Source: Sulfitobacter sp. S223 (GTDB taxonomy: Bacteria; Pseudomonadota; Alphaproteobacteria; Rhodobacterales; Rhodobacteraceae). Taken from it: 64,000 nt of DNA. Positions 44,985 to 53,905 of the stretch are shown here, piece by piece. The translations under genes were made by a program, and so were the position numbers. The DNA lies in the NCBI RefSeq assembly GCF_025143825.1, contig NZ_CP083560.1, positions 496,001 to 560,000 on the forward strand, in the 5' to 3' direction. Every line of letters starts with the position of its first letter. The stretch's first letter is position 1. The notes under the pieces were generated by a model, which was not told the DNA's origin, made no database searches, and saw nothing but the letters and a program-made list of their open reading frames with translations.

Positions 44985-45380
44985 ATGACTGGTGAGACGA
45001 ATAAAAGCACGCGAGTACTTATTGTGGAAAGCGTTCCCGAACTTGCAAAGCTCTGGCAACAGCACTTGGTCCGTCAGGGGATGGATGTTGTGTGTGCGGC
45101 TGGGCAGTCTGATGCAATCGAGCATTTGTCAGAGCATGAAACTGACATCATTATTCAGGATCTGGTCATCGACGAAGGCTCCGCGCTTGCGATTTCGGAT
45201 TATGCGAATTACCGCCAGCCCGCAGCGCGGGTTATCTTTGTGACCAACACAAGCTTTTTCTCGGATGGGTCGATTTTTGCGCATTCCGCAAATGCACGTG
45301 CTTTCGTGCAAAGCGGCACGCCGCCAGAGGACCTGGCGGCGATGGTTGCGCATTACGGGGCAGAACAGCGCGCAGGCTAA
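44985..45380 (+). CDS. Atypical receiver-domain protein
   Basis: A 131-residue stand-alone receiver. VLIVESVPEL (residues 11-20) has Glu15-Ser16 where Asp-Asp or Glu-Asp is usual. The phospho-acceptor Asp59 is kept in IIIQDLVIDEG. The switch Thr lies in VIFVTNTS, but the conserved Lys is Ser110 (AFVQSGTPPEDL). Phosphorylation may be weak or absent. The start behind GAGGAGG is preferred over an upstream in-frame ATG at 44910. It converges on and slightly overlaps the GST gene. Confidence 0.78.
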   Translation: MTGETNKSTRVLIVESVPELAKLWQQHLVRQGMDVVCAAGQSDAIEHLSEHETDIIIQDLVIDEGSALAISDYANYRQPAARVIFVTNTSFFSDGSIFAHSANARAFVQSGTPPEDLAAMVAHYGAEQRAG

Positions 45381-46351
45381 TCTCTGCCGTGTGGGGTGTT
45401 CCAATCGATGACCGGATTGATCGGTATGATCCTGTTCGGGTTTATCGTGTCATGGCTATAGTGGTAATGCCGGACAATATGGTCGAAATGCACGGTCTCT
45501 GCGACGCCATCCCATTGATACAGTTCGCGGGTGTAAGCCCATAGGTTCGGGTATTCTACGATCCTGCTGCGATTGCATTTGAAGTGCTGATGATAGACGG
45601 AATCGAACCGCACGAGGGTGGTGAAAAGCCGCCAGTCAGCTTCGGTGATTTGATCGCCAGTCAGGTAGCGGTTTTCAGACAAAATGGTTTCCAGCCAGTC
45701 GAGCGTGTCGAATAACGGATGTACGGCGGCATCATAGGCCTCTTGCGTTGTGGCAAAGCCCGCTTTGTAGACCCCGTTGTTAAGTGTGTCATACACGCGG
45801 GCATTTATTTCCTCGATCTGCGGCCGCAACTCCTCTGGCCAGTAGTCATCAGTGTTGCCAGTGATGTCATTGAAGGCACTGTTCATCATTCGGATTATTT
45901 CAGAGGATTCGTTCGAAACGATAGTGCCGCTGACTTTGTCCCACAGGATCGGAACTGTGACCCGTCCTGTGAAATCCCGCACCGCGCGCGTATAAACATC
46001 CCGCGCGTATGGAAGGCCGAATTGCCGATCCCCGGTTGCACCGTCAAAATCAGTGTCGAAGGTCCATCCGTCGCCCAGCATGTCGGGGTGCACGACAGAG
46101 ATATCAATCAACGGACCCAGCTGTTTCAGCGACCGAAAAATAAGAGTTCTGTGGGCCCAAGGGCATGCGTGACTGACATATAGGTGGTAGCGGTGCGGCT
46201 CAGCCTTGAACCCCTCGTCACCGCTGGGGCCAGTGCTGCCGTCTGCGGTGACCCAATTGCGGAAATTGGATTCTTGCCGTTTGAAGGCACCGCCGCTCTC
46301 CTTGGTGTCATACCAGCTGTCGTGCCATTTGCCGTCGATCAATAATCCCAC
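45377..46351 (-). CDS. Glutathionyl-hydroquinone reductase (xi-class GST)
   Basis: A 324-residue YqjG/EcmB-type enzyme that reduces glutathionyl-hydroquinones. The catalytic Cys63 is in YVSHACPWAHRTLIF. NESSEIIRMMN and the C-terminal helices with RFDSVYHQHFKCNRSRI and NLWAYTRELYQ are hallmarks. It acts in the cytosol in detoxifying quinones or lignin-like aromatics. Its last 4 bases overlap the convergent receiver gene. Confidence 0.93.
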   Translation of the reverse strand: MGLLIDGKWHDSWYDTKESGGAFKRQESNFRNWVTADGSTGPSGDEGFKAEPHRYHLYVSHACPWAHRTLIFRSLKQLGPLIDISVVHPDMLGDGWTFDTDFDGATGDRQFGLPYARDVYTRAVRDFTGRVTVPILWDKVSGTIVSNESSEIIRMMNSAFNDITGNTDDYWPEELRPQIEEINARVYDTLNNGVYKAGFATTQEAYDAAVHPLFDTLDWLETILSENRYLTGDQITEADWRLFTTLVRFDSVYHQHFKCNRSRIVEYPNLWAYTRELYQWDGVAETVHFDHIVRHYHYSHDTINPNRIIPINPVIDWNTPHGRD

Positions 46352-46526
46352 GCGGGTCTCCTCTGTACAGGTTTAACAGGAATGTAATGTTGATCTCCTA
46401 GAAAGCGTAGAGACGGGACCGCGCAGCACCCGTGCGCAAATACACAACGCGACACAAAATTTTAAATTACTGTTGCTGTATGAAACTTATGGAATACCCT
46501 GAACTTGAATAAGGGGGGAGCGAATC

Positions 46527-46859
46527 ATGGATATATTTTTGCCGAAAGGCTTTCAGCCTAGTGTTGATCGCGCAAGCTTCAGCCGGTCGGGCCGTCAGGC
46601 GAGACTGAGCGTTGTCTCTAATGGTGTTCAATATCCGGTCTTGCGGCGCTGGACGGCGGGGTTTGCTGTCTCAGCAGACGATGTGCCTGTTCTGGACGGC
46701 GTTGTTGATCTCTATGACGGGGCAGAGAATCTGGGTCAGTGTCTGATCAAAGCACGTGAAACGGTCGGCGGGGAACGCATTTTCACGGTTAAGCGAGCGG
46801 CTACATTGGATTACGCAGCAGCCGCAGAGATTGAAGGCGCTGTTCTGACCGCGCGTTAA
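46527..46859 (+). CDS. Small protein of unknown function
   Basis: A 110-residue protein starting behind a strong GGGGGGAG site. It reads as a small beta-rich domain (RQARLSVVSNGVQYPVLRRW, VPVLDGVVDLYDGAENLGQC, then GERIFTVKRAA). The spacing of basic residues and the beta pattern resemble a PilZ-like fold, but the RxxxR and D/NxSxxG c-di-GMP motifs are not clearly present. I would leave it unassigned. It is monocistronic with a terminator 34 bases downstream. Confidence 0.75.
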   Translation: MDIFLPKGFQPSVDRASFSRSGRQARLSVVSNGVQYPVLRRWTAGFAVSADDVPVLDGVVDLYDGAENLGQCLIKARETVGGERIFTVKRAATLDYAAAAEIEGAVLTAR

Positions 46860-46892
46860 TCCGGACGATAGGATGTTTATACGGATGCGAAT

Positions 46893-46918
46893 GGGCGCCC
46901 AGCTTTCTGGGCGCCTTT
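46893..46918 (+). terminator. Terminator after the 110-aa protein gene
   Basis: Nine-bp stem GGCGCCCAG/CTGGGCGCC with a CTTT loop, followed by TTT. Confidence 0.78.
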
Positions 46919-46923
46919 CTGTA

Positions 46924-48093
46924 TTATTGAAGGTCTTTGAACGCCTCTGCCAAGCGGTCGCAAGCTTCTTGAACGCGCGCGCGGGGCGTGGCGATGTTAA
47001 AGCGCAAATAGGTTTCGCCGCCGCTGCCGAAAGTGGGGCCGTGATTGGCGGCGATTCCTGCGCCTTGTTCAACCCGCTTTGTGAACTCTTCGCGGCTCAT
47101 GCCTGTGTCCTTGAAATCAACCCACGCCAGATATGTCGCTTCGAGCGGCATTGATTTTAATCCGGGGATGGCGTTCACAGCGTCGTCAAACAGGCGGCGG
47201 TTGCCGTCCAGATAAGCAATCAGATCATCTACCCATGCCGCCCCTTCGGGAGAATAGGCCGCCGTGGCCATAAATAGACCAAAGCTGTTGGGTGACATTC
47301 CCAGTGCCATCATTCGGGCCCCAAAGCGCGCGCGCAGGTCGGGATCAGCGATGATCACATTGCCAGAGTGGCTTCCGGCGATGTTAAAAGTCTTGGTTGT
47401 TGCCGTCATCATGACCAGCCGGTCTTCGACACCGTTAATCAGGCTCATGGGGATGTGGGTGTGACCGGGCATCACCAGATCATGGTGGATCTCGTCCGAG
47501 ACAAGCACCAGATCATGGCGTTTGGCAAAATCAGCGACCTGTTGCAGTTCCTCTCGGGACCAGACACATCCGCCCGGGTTGTGAGGTGAGCAGAGGATCA
47601 CCATCTTTTCGGCGCCGGTCATCTGCGCGTCATAAGCGTCAAAATCCATGTGATAGCGGCCGTTCTGAGGCTGCATCTGACATTCAACCACTTTGCGACC
47701 GGCGGCGTTAATCACTTTCGCAAAAGCATGGTAGACAGGGGTGAATAGTACGACGCCATCGCCCGGCGCCGTAAAGGCGTCAACGCACATGGCTGTGCCG
47801 TTCACCAGACCATGCGTTGTGAAGATGTGCGCGGGGTCCAGATCCCAGCCGTGCCGTTCCTTCATCCACCACTGGATAGCGCCGCGGTAATTACTGTCGT
47901 CACCGAAATACCCGTAGACGCCGTGGTCTGCCATCGCCTGTACTGCATTCTGGACAACCGGTGCTGTGGCGAAATCCATGTCAGCGACCCACATGGAGAT
48001 GCCGGTTTCTGCAGGCACTCCATAGATTTGCTCCATGCCGTCCCATTTCACACAATGCGTTCCTCGGCGTTCAATCGGGGTGTCAAAGCTCAT
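46924..48093 (-). CDS. MalY/PatB-type cystathionine beta-lyase/aminotransferase
   Basis: A PLP-dependent carbon-sulfur lyase of about 389 residues. It starts MSFDTPIERRGTHCVKWDG and contains MWVADMDFATAPVV, typical of PatB/MalY. CSPHNPGG and LVSDEIHHDLV precede the PLP lysine in TATTKTFNIAGSHSG. The end FNIATPRARVQEACDRL is family-like. Two adjacent ATG codons exist (48096, 48093); the second is better spaced from GGAG. Likely role is cystathionine cleavage in methionine metabolism. It is divergent from the def cluster. Confidence 0.92.
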   Translation of the reverse strand: MSFDTPIERRGTHCVKWDGMEQIYGVPAETGISMWVADMDFATAPVVQNAVQAMADHGVYGYFGDDSNYRGAIQWWMKERHGWDLDPAHIFTTHGLVNGTAMCVDAFTAPGDGVVLFTPVYHAFAKVINAAGRKVVECQMQPQNGRYHMDFDAYDAQMTGAEKMVILCSPHNPGGCVWSREELQQVADFAKRHDLVLVSDEIHHDLVMPGHTHIPMSLINGVEDRLVMMTATTKTFNIAGSHSGNVIIADPDLRARFGARMMALGMSPNSFGLFMATAAYSPEGAAWVDDLIAYLDGNRRLFDDAVNAIPGLKSMPLEATYLAWVDFKDTGMSREEFTKRVEQGAGIAANHGPTFGSGGETYLRFNIATPRARVQEACDRLAEAFKDLQ

Positions 48094-48192
48094 CATATTT
48101 CTCCAGATAGATTTGCGCAGAACCGTAACGAGGAAAGACTTATGTGCAAGCCCTGCTTGCGGCAGCAAGGGGCATGCCCTACATCAACCTGC

Positions 48193-48711
48193 ATGAAACG
48201 CCCAATCCTATATCACCCCGATCCGCGCCTAAAGAAATCCTGTGCCCCCGTCGAAGATCTGAATGAAGATCTTCGGGGTTTGGCAGATGATATGCTGGCG
48301 ACAATGTATGATGCCCCCGGTGTGGGGCTTGCAGCGCCTCAGGTGGGGGTGCTGACGCGGTTGATTGTGCTCGATTGCGTCAAGGAAGAAGGCGAGAAGC
48401 CGCGCCCGTTAATTATGTTTAACCCGGAGCTCGTTGGCGTATCGGATGAACTGAACACCTATGAAGAAGGCTGTCTCAGCATCCCCGAACAGTTCGCTGA
48501 TGTGACGCGCCCCGCCGAGGTTGAAGTCAAATGGATTGACCGCGACGGCAAAGAGCATTTCGAAGGCATGGATGGTCTTTGGGCCACTTGTGTCCAGCAT
48601 GAGATCGACCACCTTGATGGCAAGCTTTTCATCGACCACCTAAAGCCGCTCAAGCGGCAGATGATCACCCGCAAGATGGTCAAGTTCAAGCGCGAGCTGG
48701 CCCGCGGATGA
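48193..48711 (+). CDS. def: Peptide deformylase, canonical copy
   Basis: Removes formyl from nascent Met. It has 172 residues with all three motifs: GVGLAAPQ (43-50), EGCLS (92-96, metal Cys94) and HEIDH (136-140). The C-terminal helix KRQMITRKMVKFKRELARG is typical of type I alphaproteobacterial enzymes. Start MKRPILYHPDPRL gives the family N-terminus. It opens a run of three def-like genes followed by fmt, each overlapping the next by 4 bases (ATGA). Confidence 0.96.
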   Translation: MKRPILYHPDPRLKKSCAPVEDLNEDLRGLADDMLATMYDAPGVGLAAPQVGVLTRLIVLDCVKEEGEKPRPLIMFNPELVGVSDELNTYEEGCLSIPEQFADVTRPAEVEVKWIDRDGKEHFEGMDGLWATCVQHEIDHLDGKLFIDHLKPLKRQMITRKMVKFKRELARG

Positions 48712-49202
48712 GCGTGCTGCCGATCCTGCAATGGCCTGATCCGAGGTTGATGGAAATCTGCGCACCGATTGAGGCTATCACTTCTGATATCGAAGCGTTG
48801 GCCGCCGATATGCTGGAGACGATGTATGCGGCACCGGGCCGTGGTCTGGCAGGGCCGCAGGTGGGTGCCATGCAGCGTATATTCGTGATGGATGCGGGGT
48901 GGAAAGAAGGAAAACCTGATCCGCTGGTGTGCCTCAATCCGATGCTACAAGAAGTGAGCGAAGAGCGTGCGACCAATAGCGAGGGCTGTCTCAGCATCCC
49001 AGGTATCAGCGCGGACGTTTCGCGACCTGCGCAGGTTCAGATGGTGTGGACCGGCCTGAATGGTGGTCGCTATGTCCAAAGCTTTACAGGTTTTGCAGCA
49101 GCCTGTGTCCAGCATGAACTGGACCACCTCGACGGTGTCGTTACCCTTGATCATCTTGATGCGCAGACCCGCGCAGCGTTGGAAGCGGAGTATGCAGCAT
49201 GA
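48708..49202 (+). CDS. Second peptide deformylase
   Basis: A 164-residue homologue. The metal ligands are intact (EGCLS with Cys94; HELDH at 136-140), so activity is plausible. Motif 1 reads GRGLAGPQ, with Arg and Gly replacing the usual Val/Ile and Ala. The C-terminal helix is shorter than in copy 1. It may have different substrate preference. Overlaps both neighbours by 4 bases. Confidence 0.9.
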   Translation: MSVLPILQWPDPRLMEICAPIEAITSDIEALAADMLETMYAAPGRGLAGPQVGAMQRIFVMDAGWKEGKPDPLVCLNPMLQEVSEERATNSEGCLSIPGISADVSRPAQVQMVWTGLNGGRYVQSFTGFAAACVQHELDHLDGVVTLDHLDAQTRAALEAEYAA

Positions 49203-49696
49203 CCGTCAGATCCATTCTGCAGTGGCCCGATAAACGCCTACGCACTCCCTGCGAAGACGTCATCGAGGTGACAGACGAAGTACGTGCAATCTGGCAGGAC
49301 ATGATCGATACAATGGACGCGATGCCGGGTGTCGGCCTTGGTGCACCGCAAATCGGTGTGATGCTGCGGCTTGCTGTCGTGGATACCTCCGAGGCACGGG
49401 ATAAACGCATCCGGCTTGCCAATCCCGAAGTGATAGACGCCTCTGCCATCATGAACGTGCACGAAGAAGCCTCCCCGTGTCTGCCCGGCGTCTCAGCCAA
49501 AGTCAGTCGCCCGCGCGGAGTGCGCGTCAGGTATCTGGATGAGACGGGTACAAGTGTTGAACGCGACTTTGTCGGACTGGATGCCACCAGCGTGCAGCAC
49601 CAGATCGACCACCTTGCGGGCAAGCTGTACTTTGAACGGTTAAGCAAGGTCAAACGCGATATGCTTTTGCGCCGCGCGCGTAAAACGAAGGGCTAA
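49199..49696 (+). CDS. Deformylase-like protein lacking metal Cys and catalytic Glu
   Basis: A 165-residue third copy. Motif 1 (GVGLGAPQ) is near normal. Motif 2 is EASPC (90-94), so the ligand Cys position holds Ser92. Motif 3 is HQIDH (134-138), with Gln135 for the catalytic Glu; both His remain. The rest aligns without gaps, including [11 protein letters not shown]. It is therefore a likely pseudoenzyme in an otherwise intact reading frame, kept in the def-fmt operon. Confidence 0.88.
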   Translation: MTVRSILQWPDKRLRTPCEDVIEVTDEVRAIWQDMIDTMDAMPGVGLGAPQIGVMLRLAVVDTSEARDKRIRLANPEVIDASAIMNVHEEASPCLPGVSAKVSRPRGVRVRYLDETGTSVERDFVGLDATSVQHQIDHLAGKLYFERLSKVKRDMLLRRARKTKG

Positions 49697-49700
49697 GCCG

Positions 49701-50615
49701 ATGCGGATTGTTTTCATGGGGACGCCTGATTTTTCAGTGCCGGTGCTGGATGCGTTGGTTGAGGCTGGACATGAAATTGTGGCCGTCTACTCCCAGCCAC
49801 CACGCCCTGCTGGACGTGGCAAAAAGGACCGCCCCGGTCCGGTTCATGCGCGCGCTGAGGCTTTGGGTCTTGAAGTGCGCACGCCGGTGTCGCTGAGAAC
49901 AGCAGATGCTCAAGAAGAATTCGCCGCGCTGGGCGCAGATGTCGCTGTTGTTGTGGCTTACGGATTGATTTTGCCACAGGCGATTCTGGACGCACCTGCC
50001 AAGGGCTGCTTGAATATCCACGCGAGCCTGCTGCCGCGCTGGCGGGGTGCCGCTCCGATCCATCGCGCCATTATGGCGGGCGATGCGCAAACCGGTGTTT
50101 GTATCATGCAGATGGAAGCTGGACTGGATACAGGCCCTGTTCTGCTGCGCGAGGCGTTGGACATTGGCACGCAGGAAACTACTGCCCAGTTGCATGACCG
50201 GTTGAGCGTTATGGGTGCGCGTCTGATTGTGGAGGCGCTGGGCAAGCTGGATGAATTGGCCCCGCAGGTGCAGCCAGAAGAGGGCGTGACCTATGCCGCA
50301 AAAATCGACAAGGCCGAAGCTCGCATAGATTGGAGCCTGCCTGCCGTTCAGGTGGACCGGCTAATTCGTGGCCTTTCCCCCTTTCCCGGTGCTTGGTTTG
50401 AATATGATGGTCAGCGGATAAAGGTGCTCGGGTCGAGCTGTGTCGAAGGATCAGGGAAAGCTGGCGTGGTGCTTACCGACACTTTGCACGTGGCCTGCGG
50501 AGACGGTGCTGTTGCGCTGACGCGCTTGCAAAGGGCCGGCAAAGGGGCGCAAGATGTTGGTGTATTCCAGCGTGGCGCGCAGATCGCTGTTGGTACGGAT
50601 TTGAGCAAAGGATAA
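49701..50615 (+). CDS. fmt: Methionyl-tRNA formyltransferase
   Basis: Formylates initiator Met-tRNA with 10-formyl-THF. It has 304 residues. [19 protein letters not shown] opens the Rossmann half. The catalytic [19 protein letters not shown] carries the Asn-His, and the Asp is in [10 protein letters not shown]. The C-terminal OB-like domain starts near residue 205. It sits directly after the deformylases, joining formylation and deformylation in one operon. Confidence 0.97.
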   Translation: MRIVFMGTPDFSVPVLDALVEAGHEIVAVYSQPPRPAGRGKKDRPGPVHARAEALGLEVRTPVSLRTADAQEEFAALGADVAVVVAYGLILPQAILDAPAKGCLNIHASLLPRWRGAAPIHRAIMAGDAQTGVCIMQMEAGLDTGPVLLREALDIGTQETTAQLHDRLSVMGARLIVEALGKLDELAPQVQPEEGVTYAAKIDKAEARIDWSLPAVQVDRLIRGLSPFPGAWFEYDGQRIKVLGSSCVEGSGKAGVVLTDTLHVACGDGAVALTRLQRAGKGAQDVGVFQRGAQIAVGTDLSKG

Positions 50616-50620
50616 CCACC

Positions 50621-50857
50621 ATGTTTCCCACCATGATCGGAACTGTCGTGATTGCGGGGATCATCGGGTATCTCTCGGAAAAGACAGAGTTTACGCACAA
50701 TGGCATATTGGCGAGCATCATTATCTGCGTTGGCGGGGCATTCTTATTCTACTTCATTCGTCTGATGTTTGGCATCGGTTTTGCATCGCCGGGCGTGAAT
50801 GCGATTGCATCTTCTATCGGTGCGCTGGTTATTGTGCCGTTTCACTGGCGAAAATAG
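50621..50857 (+). CDS. GlsB/YeaQ/YmgE family membrane protein
   Basis: A 78-residue membrane protein with three helices (about residues 4-18, 30-48, 56-71) and glycine-rich turns. It belongs to the transglycosylase-associated/YeaQ group, many of whose members are stress-induced; function unknown. It follows fmt by 5 bases. Confidence 0.8.
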   Translation: MFPTMIGTVVIAGIIGYLSEKTEFTHNGILASIIICVGGAFLFYFIRLMFGIGFASPGVNAIASSIGALVIVPFHWRK

Positions 50858-50863
50858 CTGGTC

Positions 50864-50885
50864 GGGGGCCAGCCCCCGGCTTTTC
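50864..50885 (+). terminator. Likely terminator of the def-fmt operon
   Basis: GGGGG/CCCCC stem (50864-50868 with 50873-50877) around CCAG, followed after GGC by TTTT. It lies 7 bases after the YeaQ-type gene stop. Confidence 0.6.
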
Positions 50886-50937
50886 CTGGCGGAAAAACCT
50901 TCCCCGGGATATTTTTGGCCAAAAGAAATAGGTAATG

Positions 50938-51561
50938 TCAGCTTTTTGGCGGGGCGCTTTTGTAGACTGGTAAATGCCAGCCGAAAAAGATTGAGCCAGC
51001 CCGCAACACCCATGTGACAGCGGCACCGATGATGAGGCCGTAGGGCACTCCGGGCATGTAGGATTTCAATAAAACGCTTGTTGCCGCGCCTGCGAAGGCG
51101 GCCGTCACATAAAGTTCGCCTTGTTTGAGGACGACTGGAACATCACCCACGACGACGTCTCGCATCAAACCGCCCATGCAACCTGTTACGATACCCATCA
51201 GGACAACGATGACTGGCCCTTGGTCGAGGCTCATGGCGACACCTGCGCCGGCAGCAACGGCGACGGCCAGCGCAAAGCTATCAAGCCAGATGATTGTGCG
51301 CAGGCGGCTTTCTAGAAGGTGGGCAGTAAAGAAAGTAACCAACGCGGCGACAGCGGCTGCGCCAAGATAGGAGGGGTCAGCAATCCAGAAGATCGGGTTG
51401 CGATCTAGCAGCAGGTCGCGGATTGTCCCGCCGCCGACGGCTGTGAGACAGGCAATAAATGCGAACCCTACCAGATCTAGCTGCGCGCGGCTGGCCACCA
51501 ATGCGCCGGTAAGCGCAAAGACGATTACGGAGGCGTAATCAAGAAAGCTGATCAGTGTCAT
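50938..51561 (-). CDS. TRIC/UPF0126-type membrane channel protein
   Basis: A 207-residue protein of seven helices in the YicG/trimeric intracellular cation channel family. Two homologous halves each hold the GGG/GGL glycine motif: [20 protein letters not shown] and [20 protein letters not shown]. Prokaryotic TRIC homologues conduct monovalent cations. Start 51561 overlaps the rnhA stop (ATGA). Confidence 0.88.
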   Translation of the reverse strand: MTLISFLDYASVIVFALTGALVASRAQLDLVGFAFIACLTAVGGGTIRDLLLDRNPIFWIADPSYLGAAAVAALVTFFTAHLLESRLRTIIWLDSFALAVAVAAGAGVAMSLDQGPVIVVLMGIVTGCMGGLMRDVVVGDVPVVLKQGELYVTAAFAGAATSVLLKSYMPGVPYGLIIGAAVTWVLRAGSIFFGWHLPVYKSAPPKS

Positions 51562-52013
51562 TTGGATTTGAAGGGGGCCATACCGGCACGGGCAAGCGCA
51601 TCGGCGCGCTCGTTTTCCGGATGGCCTGCATGGCCTTTGACCCATTCCCATGTGACACGATGGCGGGCGTTTGCCGCATCAAGGCGCTGCCAGAGTTCCG
51701 CATTCTTCACTGGCTTTTTGGCGGCGTTCTTCCAGCCGTTTTTCTTCCAGCCGAAGATCCAGCCAGTGATCCCGTTTTTGACGTAATTGCTGTCTGTGAC
51801 GATTGTGATTTCGGTGTCCCGCTCCAGCGCTTCAAGGGCGTTGATGGCGGCCAGCAGTTCCATTCGATTGTTGGTTGTATTTGCCTCGCCGCCTTTGAGC
51901 TCCCGCTCTTTGACGACGGTATTGCCATCGACAGCCTGCATCAATGCACCCCAGCCGCCGGGGCCGGGATTGCCCGAGCAGGCACCGTCTGTATATGCGA
52001 ATAGCTTAGGCAT
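51558..52013 (-). CDS. rnhA: Ribonuclease HI
   Basis: Degrades RNA in RNA-DNA hybrids. It has 151 residues. The carboxylates are in [16 protein letters not shown] (Asp9), NRMELLAAI (Glu), VTDSNYV (Asp) and NERADALAR (Asp), with His in VKGHAGH. The C-terminus overlaps the TRIC gene by 4 bases and the N-terminus overlaps the methyltransferase gene by 8 bases. Confidence 0.96.
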   Translation of the reverse strand: MPKLFAYTDGACSGNPGPGGWGALMQAVDGNTVVKERELKGGEANTTNNRMELLAAINALEALERDTEITIVTDSNYVKNGITGWIFGWKKNGWKNAAKKPVKNAELWQRLDAANARHRVTWEWVKGHAGHPENERADALARAGMAPFKSK

Positions 52014-52599
52014 CTGCGGCGAGTGCTATCCAATCCGCATAGGTGCCGTCCAGCCCCTTATCGCGACCTGTGTGTTTTTTGCCAACTGTAAAGCCGGCGT
52101 TGGAGAGCAAGCTGCGCAGTTCGGTTTCGGTGACGTAGGTGTACTGGCGGCCTATCGCGTCGCGTTTTGTTTCCGAGCCGAGCTTCATTGCGATATGAAA
52201 GCGGCCGTTAGGCTTCATCGCCGTGTGTAAGGCCTTGAGGATTGTGGGGAGCGCGTCTCTGTCCGCATGAAGCAAGCTAAAGTTGGCCCAGACGCCATCG
52301 TAAATACCAGCTCCGCTGATCTGGTCGAAAGATCTGACTTCGGCTTTGACGAGAGGGTGACGGCTGGCGAGAACGATCATCTCTGGAACAGCGTCAGTGG
52401 CGTGTACTTTCAATCCAGCTTCGGCCATTGCAGCGGCTGCGGCGCCGGGCCCACAGCCGAGGTCGAGCGCGCTGCCGCCTTCTGGCAAGGAGGTGATAAA
52501 GTCCGCAAGCATTGGGTCATTCGTCAATACCGCATCTGTAAGAGATGCGTATTGCGCAGACTGTGCCGCATAGACAGATAGCGTTTCAGGATCACTCAT
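52006..52599 (-). CDS. Class I SAM-dependent methyltransferase
   Basis: A 197-residue small-molecule-type methyltransferase. SAM motif I is [19 protein letters not shown] near residues 44-62 and the acidic residue of strand 2 is in [27 protein letters not shown] follows motif III, and the end reads [12 protein letters not shown]. Substrate unknown. Start [13 protein letters not shown] follows the DUF3429 gene with a 4-base overlap. Confidence 0.82.
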   Translation of the reverse strand: MSDPETLSVYAAQSAQYASLTDAVLTNDPMLADFITSLPEGGSALDLGCGPGAAAAAMAEAGLKVHATDAVPEMIVLASRHPLVKAEVRSFDQISGAGIYDGVWANFSLLHADRDALPTILKALHTAMKPNGRFHIAMKLGSETKRDAIGRQYTYVTETELRSLLSNAGFTVGKKHTGRDKGLDGTYADWIALAADA

Positions 52600-53051
52600 T
52601 GGGCTGCACCAATGGAGAGGCAAACAACTACGATGACGGTCAACATGATCCGCAGGCGCATCCACCACGGCGGGGTCAACCCTTTGCGGAAGAAATAGTA
52701 ATCAAGGATCAATAAGCCGAGAAACCCGATGGAAAGGTAAAAGAGAGTGTCTGTAACCGAGCTGCCGCGCAGAAAAAATGCCCAGAGCGCAGGTAAAACC
52801 GACAGTACGTATCCGATGGTTGCCTTCGATCCTTCGACCTTGGTGGCAAAACCCCAGAGCACGCCAGACATGAATGACAAAATGATGGTGCCGTAAAGCG
52901 ATAGGGCGGCGAGCCCGTCCACTGCTGTCAGTAAGTGGGCGGTTTGCGCATCAGAGGCGGTGCCGGGGAAGGTGGACACGAATGCCGCCGCAATGAAAGG
53001 AAGCAAGCCCGCAAGGCCGAGTATCAGAGGGGCGCGTGGGATACCGAACAT
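52596..53051 (-). CDS. DUF3429 family membrane protein
   Basis: A 151-residue protein with about five helices, starting MFGIPRAPLILGLAGLLPF. SFMSGVLWGFA and LDYYFFRKGLTPPWWMRLR are typical of DUF3429. Function unknown. The ATG at 53051 overlaps the LysE stop by one base; a far longer open frame exists on this strand but would overlap the LysE gene entirely. Confidence 0.85.
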   Translation of the reverse strand: MFGIPRAPLILGLAGLLPFIAAAFVSTFPGTASDAQTAHLLTAVDGLAALSLYGTIILSFMSGVLWGFATKVEGSKATIGYVLSVLPALWAFFLRGSSVTDTLFYLSIGFLGLLILDYYFFRKGLTPPWWMRLRIMLTVIVVVCLSIGAAQ

Positions 53052-53665
53052 CAGGCGCGCTCTAATGCGAGCCGACCAGCAAGGGCAGCGAAGATAGCAG
53101 CGAAGGAGCGGCTGAGCCACGTCATGACGCGCGTTGACCCTAGCAGGCGGCGGCGGGCGGCAGCAGCAAAAATGCCGTACAAGGCAAAAACGGCAAAGGT
53201 GAGGGTCATGAATACGGCGCCCATCACGGTCATCTCTGCCGTTGCCGAAGCGGGGTTGCCCGATAAAAAGGGAGGCAAAAGGGCGAGGAAGAAGATCGAC
53301 AGCTTTGGGTTGAGGATGTTGATCAACGCTCCACGACGCGCAATCTGCCAGCCACTTTGGCGGGTGCCGGTTTCCTGTACGCTTAGCGCGCCACCATCCT
53401 TCAGGGCCTGCCAGCCAAGATAAAGCAGATATGCGACACCAGCCCACTTCACGGCCGTGAACAAGAGTGCGGATGTGTGCAGAACGGCAGCCAGCCCAAG
53501 GGTCGCCGCGGCCAAGTGTGGAACGATCCCAACGGTACAGCCTAATGCTGCCCAGAGGGATGCGCGCCGACCTTGGCCAAGGCCCAAGGCGAGGGTGTAG
53601 ATCACGCCTGTGCCGGGGGCGATGACGACAACAAGCGCGGTAAGCAGGAATTGGAGGGTGATCAT
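53051..53665 (-). CDS. LysE/RhtB-family exporter
   Basis: A 204-residue amino-acid exporter type membrane protein with six helices. The signature VIAPGTGVIYTLALGLGQGR is near residues 14-33 and INILNPKLSIFFLALLPPFL near 113-132. It differs from the usual PGP by PGT. Start 53665 is behind AAGGA. Substrate unknown. Confidence 0.88.
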   Translation of the reverse strand: MITLQFLLTALVVVIAPGTGVIYTLALGLGQGRRASLWAALGCTVGIVPHLAAATLGLAAVLHTSALLFTAVKWAGVAYLLYLGWQALKDGGALSVQETGTRQSGWQIARRGALINILNPKLSIFFLALLPPFLSGNPASATAEMTVMGAVFMTLTFAVFALYGIFAAAARRRLLGSTRVMTWLSRSFAAIFAALAGRLALERA

Positions 53666-53905
53666 CAGTAATTCCTTTGCTGTGTGCATTGCTACGATGC
53701 CGCACGATCCCCTTGGTGTCCATGCTCGCTATCTGGTGAGTAGGGTGTTCAGGCGAGTAAGAACGAATGGTGGCCTGTGGTGCTGGCGTTGCCTGCGCGC
53801 AGCAGGTGACTGCCTGCCCCACATAAAGAACGCGCGCCGAGATCGGTTCAGGGACCCGTATCATCGGTACTGTGTTTCATGCGAAGCCGAACAGGGACAC
53901 TGCCG

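Noticed and set aside
47812-48192. Upstream extension of the first def gene by 127 codons
   Set aside because: It would overlap the divergent MalY gene; the methionine at 48193 is the deformylase N-terminus.
52596-53864. A 422-codon minus-strand frame covering the DUF3429 gene and the whole LysE gene
   Set aside because: Only the last 151 codons are a credible protein; the rest is antiframe to the LysE-family gene on the same strand.
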